From the NCBI RefSeq assembly GCF_026460885.1, contig NZ_JAOVZW010000001.1:434001-498000 (forward strand): DNA of 64,000 nt, read 5' to 3'. The position numbers and the translations under genes were made by a program. This DNA comes from Chryseobacterium formosum (GTDB lineage: Bacteria; Bacteroidota; Bacteroidia; Flavobacteriales; Weeksellaceae). Positions 17,446-25,606 of the stretch are shown here, in pieces. The notes under the pieces were generated by a model. That model searched no databases. It was not told where the DNA came from and worked only from the letters and a program-made list of their open reading frames with translations. How positions within the stretch are numbered: the first letter of the stretch is position 1; every line of letters starts with the position of its first letter.

Positions 17446-17555
17446 AAATGAGTAATGAACTTACAAAAATAGGCAAAGCAAATAAGATTCAAAACAGTAA
17501 AACAATGATTTAAAATTAAGTTATCCCTAACTTTTACACAATCTTATCAAAAAAA

Positions 17556-17581
17556 GCCCCTAATTGTAAACAATCAGGAGC
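17556..17581 (-). terminator. Terminator after the YoaK-like gene
   Basis: GCCCCTAATTG and CAATCAGGAGC pair with G-U steps around TAAA. Read on the minus strand, a run of seven T follows the stem. Confidence 0.7.
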
Positions 17582-17634
17582 CCCAAACTAAGTATATACA
17601 ATTTGTGCTGTCCAAAATTTTAATTAAAATGACG

Positions 17635-18489
17635 TTACATCATTTTTTCCTCTAAAACCAGTTTAGATTTTTTAGGCTTTTCCTGTTTTGCTGATACTTC
17701 TGCACTCCCATGAATCTTATCATAAAGTATAGACAACAGGTTAGGTTTTTGGTATATTTTAGAATACCTGTAATTGGTGTAGAAGTGTCTCAAGTGGATT
17801 TTGTAAAAATCATAACCGATAACGACAACCAAACAAACACTTATTACATAAAATACACTGAATTCTAGGGAATAATATGTCAATCCCGAGAAAACCGCTC
17901 CTGCAACATAAGCCAACATTACACTTGATAATAGTTTAGCTCTTGCGATAAGCTCAGGGTTTTTTCTGTATTTCTTATGTGTAAACATTGATACTAAGAT
18001 TCCCAAATCAGTTGTTGTTCCGGTAAGGTGAGTGGTTTTAACCAAGAAATTTGAAATACTTGCCGTTAAACCATTCTGCAAACCTGTGGCGAATAACATT
18101 AATCCGACAAGAACTTCAGCTTCTTCCAAAGTTTTCTGATAATAATGATGTCCGTAAAAACCAACGGCTAACAAACACAAAATTTCTAAAACCAACGGCA
18201 TTGCATGCGCAAAATATTTACTTTTCCTATTAAAATTAATTACGAAAAAGTTTGCGGTAAAACTTCCGAAGAAGAATAGGAAAATCCAAGCTCCGACTAC
18301 GGCAACCTGATTCCAGTTTCCTTTACTGATTTCTGCTGCAAAAACAGCGTAATGTCCCGTTACGTTTGATGTAAAAGAGAGAAATATCAATAGAGATGCA
18401 ATATTTATAGTTCCTGCCGTAAAGGCAGTCAGCGTCCCCAGTCTAATGTTGTCTCCCAACGTCCTGCTGTTACTATAATTTCTTAACAT
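17635..18489 (-). CDS. YoaK family (DUF1275) membrane protein
   Basis: 284 residues with about six transmembrane helices. The N-terminal helix LGTLTAFTAGTINIASLLI, the TSNVTGHYAVFA segment and the LQNGLTASISNFLVKTTHLTGTTTDLG motif are typical of DUF1275/YoaK proteins. Their function is unknown. A basic cytoplasmic tail of about 60 residues (with KQEKPKKSKL) ends the protein. It is 37 nt after a stress-type gene on the same strand and near a two-component system, so control by that system is possible. Confidence 0.9.
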   Translation of the reverse strand: MLRNYSNSRTLGDNIRLGTLTAFTAGTINIASLLIFLSFTSNVTGHYAVFAAEISKGNWNQVAVVGAWIFLFFFGSFTANFFVINFNRKSKYFAHAMPLVLEILCLLAVGFYGHHYYQKTLEEAEVLVGLMLFATGLQNGLTASISNFLVKTTHLTGTTTDLGILVSMFTHKKYRKNPELIARAKLLSSVMLAYVAGAVFSGLTYYSLEFSVFYVISVCLVVVIGYDFYKIHLRHFYTNYRYSKIYQKPNLLSILYDKIHGSAEVSAKQEKPKKSKLVLEEKMM

Positions 18490-18526
18490 TTTTTAAATTT
18501 TTAAAAAGTTTATTCTTTAATTTTAA

Positions 18527-19024
18527 TTAAACTTCAACGAAAACTTCGGCCAATCTGCCTTTTTCTGGCATAAATTGAGGAGTTCCAAACACCACTTCCT
18601 GTGAAGAAAGATCTTTGCTTTTCTTAATATAAGGAACAAGGTCAAATTTCCCTTTGGTATTTTTGTTTTTAAGCGATGTTGAATAATACGCTTCTGTAAT
18701 TTCTTCAGCTTTTACATAATTATTAAAAGCTCTTTGGAAACTTCCCGAGAAAATATCGCAAACAATTTTGTCTACTAAATGAGGATATTTATTAACGATA
18801 ATTCCGTAAGCGTCGCAGAATTCTTTAGATCTGATTTTGCTGAAAACGGTAGATTTTGTATTGAAAAGAAGATCTCTGATAGAATCTCCCATATCATAGC
18901 CCGATACAAGTAGAATCTTGTACTGAGTATCATTTTCTTCTGCGTTTTTCTCTTTTAAAACTCTTTTTAAAATATTCAGAGACTCAAGAGAATAATCTGT
19001 TGCTATTAAAATGGTTTTGATCAT
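18527..19024 (-). CDS. Universal stress protein-like small protein
   Basis: 165 residues. The start MIKTILIATDYSLESLNILKRVL is like the first strand and helix of universal stress proteins (Usp fold). The rest does not show the usual GxxGxxxxxxxGS nucleotide-binding motif of the ATP-binding Usp group, so nucleotide binding is doubtful. The C-terminus (PQFMPEKGRLAEVFVEV) seems specific to a flavobacterial family. TAGTTTTG about 30 nt upstream of the start is a candidate -7 box. It is probably co-transcribed with the YoaK-like gene. Confidence 0.65.
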   Translation of the reverse strand: MIKTILIATDYSLESLNILKRVLKEKNAEENDTQYKILLVSGYDMGDSIRDLLFNTKSTVFSKIRSKEFCDAYGIIVNKYPHLVDKIVCDIFSGSFQRAFNNYVKAEEITEAYYSTSLKNKNTKGKFDLVPYIKKSKDLSSQEVVFGTPQFMPEKGRLAEVFVEV

Positions 19025-19168
19025 ATCTTTAGATTTAGTTGTGTAACATCTTTTGATACTACAAAACTATATCGGTAAGATTAGAAGATCTTTGGAACGA
19101 AATTAAAATGTAATTAAAGAGATTAAAATGAGATTAGAATTTCATTTTAAAAATGCTTCATTTTGAAG

Positions 19169-20578
19169 CTAAGATGGATTTTCTTCCTTCTGAGTACCGT
19201 AAATAGTAGGAAAACGCATTTGAACTGTTGTTCCTTGGTTTTCATGTGAACTCACTAATAATTCTCCGTTGTGCATTCTCACAATGTTTCTTGCCAAAGG
19301 AAGTCCGATACCGTAACCTTCGTAATTTCTGGTATTGGAAGCACGGAAAAAAGGATCGTAGATTTTATTCATTTCAGATTCAGGAATACCAATTCCGTTG
19401 TCTTTCACAATGATGTAAAGATCGGTATCTGTTGCGCCCAACGAAACTTTTACCTGTTGATGATTAGAGTATTTACAACCGTTATTGATAATATTGGCAA
19501 CCGCCAAATGAAGAAGTTGCTCATTTCCCTGAACTTTCAGTTTTTTCGGATTGTCCGGAAGCATACTGATGTCGAGGTAAATATTGTTTCGGGAATCGAT
19601 TTTTCTTAAAGTTTCAATAACATCCCACAAAAGCTGATCGATTCTTACTTTATCGATTTTCTGAATTCTGCCGTCAAATCCGGTTTGTGCAATTAAAAGA
19701 AGTGCTTTAATTTTTTTGTCAAGCTTTTCTGCTTCATCAAGAATGATTTCAAGCGTTTCTTTATATTCATCTGCTGTTCTGTTGATAGAGAGTGCAACAT
19801 CCGCTTCTCCCATTATCGAAGTGAGTGGAGTTCGAAGTTCGTGAGAAACATTTCCAATCAAATGATTTTGAGTTTCAAAAGAAGTTTCGATTCTCGTCAA
19901 CATTGTGTTGAAAGTTTCTACTAATTCATTTAATTCTTTGTTGTCCGGTTGAGGTTCAAGTCTTAAATGCAGGTTTTCAGAACTGATTTCTTTTACTTTT
20001 CCGGTGATTTTAAGAATGGGTTTAAATAAAGTTTTAGACAAATAAAAAGAGAAAATCATGCTGAAAAAGATTGAAAGAATCATACATGTAATCAAAGTCC
20101 TTTTTAAAAAACCAAGATAATGAACGACGTAATGGTTTTTTGCCGAAGCAATTGCGATATAGTCTTTATTTTGATACCTAAAAGATTGTCCGATATAATA
20201 AAATTCAGAATCGTTGAAATTGGCTTCACCTCTTCTGATGATATTTTTAAAAAAAGAATCGGGAATATGAACTTCGTGTGAAATCTTTTTAAAATTTGAA
20301 TCTGTTGGAACAGCAAAAACATAATCCCTTTCCATAGGAAGCTCTTCGTCATTTCTGCTGTTGAGAATGTAATTTTCGGGAAGATCAAGATGTTCTTTGC
20401 CTTTTTCAATCTGTACAATCGTGGTTGTACGGATTTTTAATAATTCATAAAACCTCTGATGCGAAAAATTAACAATAGAAAAGTATACCGATCCCCCAAA
20501 GATCAAGATAACGGTTGTAAAAACAACCATCAAAAGTACCATTGTTTTGGTTTGATTGGTAACGACTCTATTAAACAT
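19169..20578 (-). CDS. HAMP-domain sensor histidine kinase
   Basis: 469 residues. Two transmembrane helices (about 13-34 and 160-181) enclose a sensor domain of about 125 residues outside the cytoplasm. A HAMP linker, a HisKA domain with the phospho-accepting His246 in VSHELRTPLTSIMGEAD, and a HATPase domain (ANIINNGCKYS, IVKDNGIGIPES, GYGIGLPLARNIV) follow. It lies 3 nt after the response regulator gene and surely forms a two-component system with it. The sensor domain shows no known fold and no metal-binding cluster, so the signal is unknown. Confidence 0.95.
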   Translation of the reverse strand: MFNRVVTNQTKTMVLLMVVFTTVILIFGGSVYFSIVNFSHQRFYELLKIRTTTIVQIEKGKEHLDLPENYILNSRNDEELPMERDYVFAVPTDSNFKKISHEVHIPDSFFKNIIRRGEANFNDSEFYYIGQSFRYQNKDYIAIASAKNHYVVHYLGFLKRTLITCMILSIFFSMIFSFYLSKTLFKPILKITGKVKEISSENLHLRLEPQPDNKELNELVETFNTMLTRIETSFETQNHLIGNVSHELRTPLTSIMGEADVALSINRTADEYKETLEIILDEAEKLDKKIKALLLIAQTGFDGRIQKIDKVRIDQLLWDVIETLRKIDSRNNIYLDISMLPDNPKKLKVQGNEQLLHLAVANIINNGCKYSNHQQVKVSLGATDTDLYIIVKDNGIGIPESEMNKIYDPFFRASNTRNYEGYGIGLPLARNIVRMHNGELLVSSHENQGTTVQMRFPTIYGTQKEENPS

Positions 20579-20581
20579 TTT

Positions 20582-21289
20582 CTAAGGTTTTTTTAAAACA
20601 TATCCCATTCCTATTACGGTGTGAATGAGTTTGTTGTCTTCCTGGTTGTCTATTTTTTTTCTTAAATAATTGACGTAAACGTCGACAACATTGGTTCCCA
20701 ATTCGTAATTTACGCCCCAAACTGCATCCAAAATTTCAGCTCTTGAAATTACTTTTTCAGGATTATTTAAGAAATACATCAGAAGTTTGTATTCGGTTGA
20801 GGTTAAAGAGACTTCTTCGCCTGCACGAATTACTTTTTTAGAATAATCATTTACAATTAAATCTGAAAATTTAAAAACGTGCTCGTTTTCTTCTTCATTT
20901 TCAGTAGCTTCCGGAGTAGAAATCGGGTTGCTTCTGCGTAAAAGAGATTTTACACGAGCAACTAATTCAATAAACTTGAAAGGTTTCACCAGATAATCAT
21001 CACCGCCGTTTTCCAAGCCTAAAACGATGTTTTCTGAAGTTCCCAAAGCGGTTAAAAATAAAATAGGAACGCTTTTATTGGTTTTTCGTATTTCTTTGCA
21101 GACGTCCAAACCGTTCATTTCGGGAAGCATAATGTCGAGAATGACCAAATCGAAATCATTTTCCTGCACTAGATTTACTCCGGTACGTCCGTCAAAAGCA
21201 ACAGAAATTTCATATCCTTTCTCCTGAAGTCCTTTTTTAATAAAAGAGACAACGCTGGTTTCATCTTCAATCAGAACAATTTTTTTCAT
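20582..21289 (-). CDS. OmpR-family response regulator
   Basis: 235 residues. The receiver domain has the acidic pair in IEDE, phospho-acceptor Asp52 in LVILDIMLPEMNG, LFLTALG and VKPF (Lys). The C-terminal winged helix carries SLTSTEYKLLMYFLNNPE and VDVYVNYLRKKID. It is first in the unit, directly before its histidine kinase. TATTTTTG followed by GTGAAG about 25 nt upstream of the ATG is a candidate -7 box. Its target genes are not visible from this window. Confidence 0.96.
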   Translation of the reverse strand: MKKIVLIEDETSVVSFIKKGLQEKGYEISVAFDGRTGVNLVQENDFDLVILDIMLPEMNGLDVCKEIRKTNKSVPILFLTALGTSENIVLGLENGGDDYLVKPFKFIELVARVKSLLRRSNPISTPEATENEEENEHVFKFSDLIVNDYSKKVIRAGEEVSLTSTEYKLLMYFLNNPEKVISRAEILDAVWGVNYELGTNVVDVYVNYLRKKIDNQEDNKLIHTVIGMGYVLKKP

Positions 21290-21360
21290 AAAAAATAGTG
21301 AACTTCACAAAAATAGGAAAAAGATTATAAACGGGAGATTTGTATTTAAATACAAAAAAA

Positions 21361-21380
21361 GACGAACCTGAAATTCGCCT
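21361..21380 (-). terminator. Terminator after the small-gene cluster
   Basis: GACGAACCTGAAATTCGCC forms a short stem. On the minus strand it runs into seven T. It lies between the stop of the 21428 gene and the start of the response regulator. Confidence 0.6.
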
Positions 21381-21427
21381 TTTAGTTATATATGGAGTGT
21401 GTTTTTAGTTTTATTCAAAACAGATTA

Positions 21428-21712
21428 TTAATTACAACCTGAACAATATGATCTGTCAACATATTCCTTACTGTTTCCAGCCATATAATAACAACCGCCT
21501 CTTTTTCCAACATATAAAGTATGTCCATTATAAGTACAACCTCTGTCTCTTGATGCGGTAGTAGACTTTCTCTTTTTACTTTTTTTGCTTTTCTTTTTTG
21601 GTTTTGTTGTCGAAAGTTCGGTTTTAGCAGTTACTGAGTTTTCTGCTGCTAAAAAGTTTGCAGGTAATAATAAACCTAAACCTAAAAGGCTTGTGAATAG
21701 TAGTTTTTTCAT
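21428..21712 (-). CDS. Secreted small protein with PBCV-type basic adaptor-like domain
   Basis: 94 residues. A signal peptide (MKKLLFTSLLGLGLLLPANFLAAE) is followed by a very basic Lys/Ser/Thr stretch (residues 33-53) and a short Cys-containing domain: TYNGHTLYVGKRGGCYYMAG, then KEYVDRSYC. The GxRGGCYY core resembles the PBCV-specific basic adaptor domain, a small beta module seen in viruses and bacteria. Its function is unknown; binding to a negatively charged surface is one possibility. It follows the YidD-like gene by 10 nt. Confidence 0.65.
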   Translation of the reverse strand: MKKLLFTSLLGLGLLLPANFLAAENSVTAKTELSTTKPKKKSKKSKKRKSTTASRDRGCTYNGHTLYVGKRGGCYYMAGNSKEYVDRSYCSGCN

Positions 21713-21722
21713 GGTTTTAATG

Positions 21723-22019
21723 TTAATTTATATTATGTTTTGTTATAAATCTCTCTGAAATTTCATTTTCATCAAGAATCTCATTGTTTGGTAAGACGAT
21801 TTGAAAATTTCCTGTTATTGGGTTTTCAATAAAATGGGCTCCTGATCTACAATTTTCAAATCTGTATTTAAATGCTTTTAGACCTGAAATAATCCCATTG
21901 TTTGTTGTTTCTTCATAAACATGTTTTGAACAACTCTTTCTGAAAATACATTTTCTTCTTTTTGAAGCAGGAATTATTAGCCAATAAATTTTAATGCTTA
22001 ACAGCAGGAAATATTTCAT
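21723..22019 (-). CDS. YidD-like protein (membrane insertion efficiency factor family)
   Basis: 98 residues. Residues 8-60 match the YidD pattern: KIYWLIIPASKRRKCIF, SCSKHVYEE, then NGIISGLKAFKYRFENCRSG, with Cys residues at the places typical of the family (CxFxxSCS and C before the end). YidD helps YidC/Sec insert membrane proteins. The C-terminal 35 residues (IVLPNNEILDENEI) are not part of the standard family. It overlaps the next gene upstream by 29 nt. The normal chromosomal yidD is usually near rnpA, so this could be an accessory copy. Confidence 0.6.
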   Translation of the reverse strand: MKYFLLLSIKIYWLIIPASKRRKCIFRKSCSKHVYEETTNNGIISGLKAFKYRFENCRSGAHFIENPITGNFQIVLPNNEILDENEISERFITKHNIN

Positions 22020-22257
22020 TTGTTTCTTTTGTAAAAACAGCTACTTGGTAAGATGTCATATATCCTGGTTTTTGCTGACCTATTCCAAAACAACCTTCAA
22101 TAGGCTGAATGTATGTTGAAACGCTTTCTAATCTTACATATTTCCAACCTTGTGCAGACTGAACGAGTATTAAATTTTCTAATTGTTCAGCAATGATATT
22201 TGAGCTCATGTTTTGTTGGTTTGCTGTTGCAACAAATGGTACGACTTTATATTCCAT
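21991..22257 (-). CDS. DUF4177-like small protein
   Basis: 88 residues. MEYKVVPF at the start and the segment QLENLILVQSAQGWKYVRLES are the pattern of DUF4177 and related short alpha/beta proteins of unknown function. The middle (YIQPIEGCFGIGQQKPGYMTSYQVAVF) resembles a Bacteroidota version. There is no signal peptide. It starts 7 nt after the KTSC-like gene and overlaps the YidD-like gene by 29 nt, so translation may be coupled. Confidence 0.65.
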   Translation of the reverse strand: MEYKVVPFVATANQQNMSSNIIAEQLENLILVQSAQGWKYVRLESVSTYIQPIEGCFGIGQQKPGYMTSYQVAVFTKETNEIFPAVKH

Positions 22258-22264
22258 AATTGAT

Positions 22265-22492
22265 TTATCTTATTTTTCTAGAATATCTAAATTTTACATA
22301 AGTATTAATAAAACCATTCAGTCCGCTTCCAGATATTGCAAGTCTTTTCATTGCTTCAATATTACTCTCTCCTGCACTTGTGTATGTATATTCATAAACA
22401 CTGCCGGTTGAGAATTCAATTAAAATATAATTGCTCCCAATTTCAAATCCTGAAATACCAGAATCTCCATTTTTGTTTCCATATTTTTCCAT
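22265..22492 (-). CDS. KTSC-like domain protein
   Basis: 75 residues. ILIEFSTGSVYEYTYTS followed by AMKRLAISGSGLNGFINTYVK resembles the KTSC domain (beta sheet ending with a Lys/Ser/Gly-rich turn and FFN..I). KTSC domains often occur with nucleic-acid enzymes, but here the protein stands alone. It is the first gene of a four-gene cluster of short proteins on the minus strand (22492 down to 21428). The role is unknown. Confidence 0.6.
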   Translation of the reverse strand: MEKYGNKNGDSGISGFEIGSNYILIEFSTGSVYEYTYTSAGESNIEAMKRLAISGSGLNGFINTYVKFRYSRKIR

Positions 22493-22571
22493 AAATAAAA
22501 TTTTAGTTGTTTAATACTCCAAAAGTATAACCCTTTGAAAACCATTCCTTACGGTTTCCCGTAAAAACAAA

Positions 22572-22597
22572 AAACCTTTCAAAATTTTGAAAGGTTT
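22572..22597 (-). terminator. Terminator after the response regulator at 22618
   Basis: AAACCTTTCAAAA and TTTTGAAAGGTTT form a perfect palindrome. On the minus strand a T-rich tail (TTTTTTGTTTTT) follows. Confidence 0.85.
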
Positions 22598-22617
22598 AAA
22601 AGGTTAATTGAGATAAA

Positions 22618-23283
22618 TTATATAATTCCTAAATCTTTGCAGAAAGCAACGAGTTGTTCATTATTACTGACTCCAAATTCTTCTTTCAGCATATTGATTT
22701 TCTTTTCAATGCTGCTTAAACTGTTGGGTTTTATATTGTTATTTTGTAAAAATACGGGGATGTTTTTTTGCAAAACGCCTTGAGCAAGCAAAGAAACTAA
22801 AGTAATATCGTAGGTTGTAAACTCGTAATTATTGAGTTGTTTTATATCTTGTTTAAGGTCAAGCGAAAGATGGTTTTCATTATTATAAACTGAAGAAATT
22901 GCTTTTTTTAATTCCTTAGAATCGTGTCTTGCTTTTCTTACATAGCCATTAATTCCGTAGTCTGTAAATAGAGAATCGATGATTCCTGATTTATGCTCTG
23001 CTGAAAAAACAATTATTTTTAAATCAGGCTGTTCTTTTCGGATTGCTGAAATCAATTCCCGACCATCTTTTAATTTTTGAGGAAGATGATCTTCTTCGTA
23101 ATAAAGATCGGTAATTAATAGATCATAAGGCTGTTTTTCACGAATGGCTTTTTGAGCTTTTGCTAAGGCGTCATCACAGTAATAAACATAGTCGAAATTT
23201 GTGATGTTGAGTTCTTCCAATGTTTTCTGAACTGAAATATTGATGCTTTCGTGGTCTTCGGAAATTAAAACTTTTTTAAACAT
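22618..23283 (-). CDS. Response regulator, LuxR-like output
   Basis: 221 residues. The receiver domain has EDHE acidic residues, the phospho-acceptor Asp in YDLLITDLYYEED, IIVFSAEH and VRKARH. The output part (LVSLLAQGVLQKNIPVFLQ, SLSSIEKKINMLKEEF) has the helix-turn-helix layout of LuxR/NarL regulators, though it is diverged. It lies 11 nt after the TPR histidine kinase and is its likely partner. Short insertions in the receiver domain (YYEEDHLPQKLKDG) are typical of a Bacteroidota subgroup. Confidence 0.88.
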   Translation of the reverse strand: MFKKVLISEDHESINISVQKTLEELNITNFDYVYYCDDALAKAQKAIREKQPYDLLITDLYYEEDHLPQKLKDGRELISAIRKEQPDLKIIVFSAEHKSGIIDSLFTDYGINGYVRKARHDSKELKKAISSVYNNENHLSLDLKQDIKQLNNYEFTTYDITLVSLLAQGVLQKNIPVFLQNNNIKPNSLSSIEKKINMLKEEFGVSNNEQLVAFCKDLGII

Positions 23284-23294
23284 TATTTATTTTT

Positions 23295-24947
23295 TTAAGA
23301 AAAAGGGAATGAGATATTAATTTTCAGTCCTTTTTCGGTTTTGGTGTCAAAAGTAATTTTTCCGTTGATGTTTTCTATACGGGAAACCGTATTTGACAAA
23401 CCATTTTTAAAAATTAATTCATCAGAAACGCCAATTCCGTTGTCTGTATAATAAATATTGATAATGTTATTTATTTTTTCAAATCTTAGAGCAACATTGC
23501 TCGCTTTGCTATGTTTTTTCATATTCACCAAAAGCTCACGAATGACTTGATAAACCTCTGTCTGAGTAGATTCTGAAACGTTTTTCCAAATTTCCTCGTC
23601 ATTTCCGGCAGTGAACGTATTGACTTCCTCATTTTTAAAAGATGCGATGAGATTTGAAATTTTTTCCTTAAAATTTTGATTCGGAGAATCTGGTTTTTCG
23701 TAAGAAATATCTCTGGATTTTTCATAGACAAATTCTAATTCATCAAGCGCCTGTTCTTTATTGAAGTTGTCTTGATTTTCAATTTTTGTCATGACTTGGT
23801 AGATTCCATTGGCAACAACGTCGTGTACTTTTTTGGAGACCTTAAGTTGTTGTTCCTTTAATTTGTTTTCGGATTCTAATTGCATTCTTTGTTTACGTTT
23901 TCTGTACCAGATAACTCCGAAAATTGTTAATGATAGTGAAAATAGAGAAATGCCATAAAATTGAAATTCTTTTACAGCGTTATCATTTTGTAATTTAAGA
24001 TTTTCAGCTTTGTTTTTTTCAGAGTCAAATCTTATTAAAGCAAATTGATTTTTTGCTTTATTTTTAGTTATTTGAATGCTGTCATTTAAAGGCTGGAATT
24101 TTTTGAAATAATTTAAATAATTTTTATCATCTAGATAAATCATTTTTTGTAAAGCTTGTGACTGGTCTTCTAAACTGCTATTTTTAATAGCGGTATTCAA
24201 CATTTTATTTGCATAATATAAAGCAACTTTTTTATCTCTGTCGAAATAATAATTCGATAAAGTTGCAAAACTCGAGTTTTGTCCAAAATAATCGTTATTT
24301 CTTTCTCTTATTTTTAATGACTTAATTAATTCAGGAACAGGATTGTAGTTTTTATTTTCTAAAAGCTTAGCCTTTGCAATATTGTTTAAAGCTCTTGAGA
24401 AATTAATACTATCTCTTGTTAGCATTGCAGTTTGTAAATATTTTTTCGCTAAATCATATTTCTTCATTGAAATAAATACGTCAGCAATATTATTGCAGTA
24501 AACGTATTTATTCTCTTCATTCGTTACATAATCTAAAGCTTTTGTATAAAAACTAATTGCATCATCATAATTATATAGAAAGGCTGAACAAATTCCAATA
24601 TTATTATCATTAGCAGCAATTGTACTTCTAGTAGTACTATCTGAAGTTTTCTTCAAAAAATTATTTGCTTCTGTTGATGTTTCAATACTTCCATAAAAAT
24701 CACCTTGCTTTTGTTGAATGATCGCCATGTTTACCAATGACTTTGCTATTCCTAATGTGTCGTTAACACTTTTATATGATTCTTTTGCTTTGTTATAATA
24801 GTAAAAAGCAGAATCTGAAATATTAGAATCCCTAAAAAGTTTAGCTTTTTGATAGTAGTTGTTCTTATCTCCGTAGTATTCTACGTCATTTTGTTTAGTA
24901 CAGAAACAAAATAGTAAAAGAATTAAAATGTAAATAATTCTTTGCAT
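23295..24947 (-). CDS. TPR-containing sensor histidine kinase (lipoprotein-like N-terminus)
   Basis: 550 residues. The N-terminus MQRIIYILILLLFCFC is a signal with a Cys pair that may be a lipobox. About residues 30-270 are TPR helices lying outside the cytoplasm, followed by a transmembrane helix near 328-346. The kinase core has KKVHDVVANGIYQVM (His as in NarX-type kinases) and a HATPase domain with LVNMKKHSKASNVAL and YTDNGIGVSD. TPR kinases of this kind are common in Flavobacteriia and are thought to sense protein or peptide signals. Partner regulator: 22618-23283. Confidence 0.92.
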   Translation of the reverse strand: MQRIIYILILLLFCFCTKQNDVEYYGDKNNYYQKAKLFRDSNISDSAFYYYNKAKESYKSVNDTLGIAKSLVNMAIIQQKQGDFYGSIETSTEANNFLKKTSDSTTRSTIAANDNNIGICSAFLYNYDDAISFYTKALDYVTNEENKYVYCNNIADVFISMKKYDLAKKYLQTAMLTRDSINFSRALNNIAKAKLLENKNYNPVPELIKSLKIRERNNDYFGQNSSFATLSNYYFDRDKKVALYYANKMLNTAIKNSSLEDQSQALQKMIYLDDKNYLNYFKKFQPLNDSIQITKNKAKNQFALIRFDSEKNKAENLKLQNDNAVKEFQFYGISLFSLSLTIFGVIWYRKRKQRMQLESENKLKEQQLKVSKKVHDVVANGIYQVMTKIENQDNFNKEQALDELEFVYEKSRDISYEKPDSPNQNFKEKISNLIASFKNEEVNTFTAGNDEEIWKNVSESTQTEVYQVIRELLVNMKKHSKASNVALRFEKINNIINIYYTDNGIGVSDELIFKNGLSNTVSRIENINGKITFDTKTEKGLKINISFPFS

Positions 24948-24976
24948 AATTAGTTTTTATGCAAAATAACAAAAAA

Positions 24977-24999
24977 GAGCAGATTTATAAAATCTGCTC
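24977..24999 (-). terminator. Terminator after the Gly-rich small gene
   Basis: GAGCAGATTT and AAATCTGCTC form a perfect stem. On the minus strand, six T follow. It separates the small gene at 25011 from the histidine kinase. Confidence 0.88.
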
Positions 25000-25010
25000 G
25001 TAATAATTAT

Positions 25011-25241
25011 TTATGGGCGAACAAAAGGAGGTGGAGTCTGCCCTGTGTTTCCACCTGTGCTTCCTCCGTTTCCACTCCCGCTTCCATTTCCGTTTCCTCC
25101 ATTATCACCCGTTCCCGGATCAATACCCGTTCCCGTTCCGCTTTGCGTTGTTACTGTATTTCCGTTGTTATCGCAATTTGTTGTATTTGTAGTTCCGTTT
25201 GAAAATGCTAATCCCAATAGCATCAATATTAATTGTAACAT
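25011..25241 (-). CDS. Small Gly/Ser/Asn-rich exported protein
   Basis: 76 residues. A short hydrophobic start (MLQLILMLLGLAFS) could be a signal sequence; the rest is low-complexity Gly, Asn, Ser and Thr ending in QTPPPFVRP, with one Cys. No domain is seen. It has its own terminator and a long structured upstream region, which supports a real, separately controlled gene. A similar Gly/Ser/Pro stretch occurs in the exported protein at 45045-45473, which likewise lies beside a TPR kinase/regulator pair. The plus-strand frame here is a Pro-rich shadow. Confidence 0.55.
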   Translation of the reverse strand: MLQLILMLLGLAFSNGTTNTTNCDNNGNTVTTQSGTGTGIDPGTGDNGGNGNGSGSGNGGSTGGNTGQTPPPFVRP

Positions 25242-25257
25242 TGTTTTAAAAATTTAA

Positions 25258-25606
25258 AAATTGGCACTAGTGTTCTTCCTTGCGAAACAGATCACAAGCA
25301 GTGTTACACGATTAAAAAAATTGAAGCGCTTCTAAATTTTTTGGGAAGTGAACCTTCAAAAACGGAAGAGAAACATCTGCTTCCCAACCCGGAGTTTTCT
25401 TCCGTTTTATCAGGTGATTTTAGAAATCAGTTTTTAGTTTTTTTCTCTCTGATTTCTTTTACAAATATCTGATAGATATATCCGAATCTACGGACAGAGG
25501 ATAGACAGGGGAATAAGTGTAAATGCTTGATTTTTATGGGAAACCGTAATCTAGTTGTCTAGATTTTGTCTAACTTGGACAGCAATAACTAATAACCTAA
25601 ATTATA
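25258..25606. other. Structured non-coding region between divergent genes
   Basis: About 350 nt without a gene. It holds several competing inverted repeats: AACGGAAGA with TCTTCCGTT, GGGAAG with CTTCCC, and TTTTAGAAATCAG with CTGATTTCTAAAA. Read on the minus strand, the set looks like an attenuator-type leader before the Gly-rich gene. GAAGCGCTTC at about 25323 is a short palindrome. No consensus RNA family is recognised. Confidence 0.4.

Noticed and set aside
25045..25257. Plus-strand Pro/Phe-rich frame opposite the Gly-rich gene
   Set aside because: It is the complement of Gly/Asn codons on the minus strand and has no promoter or neighbour that fits; the minus-strand frame has a signal-like start and its own terminator.
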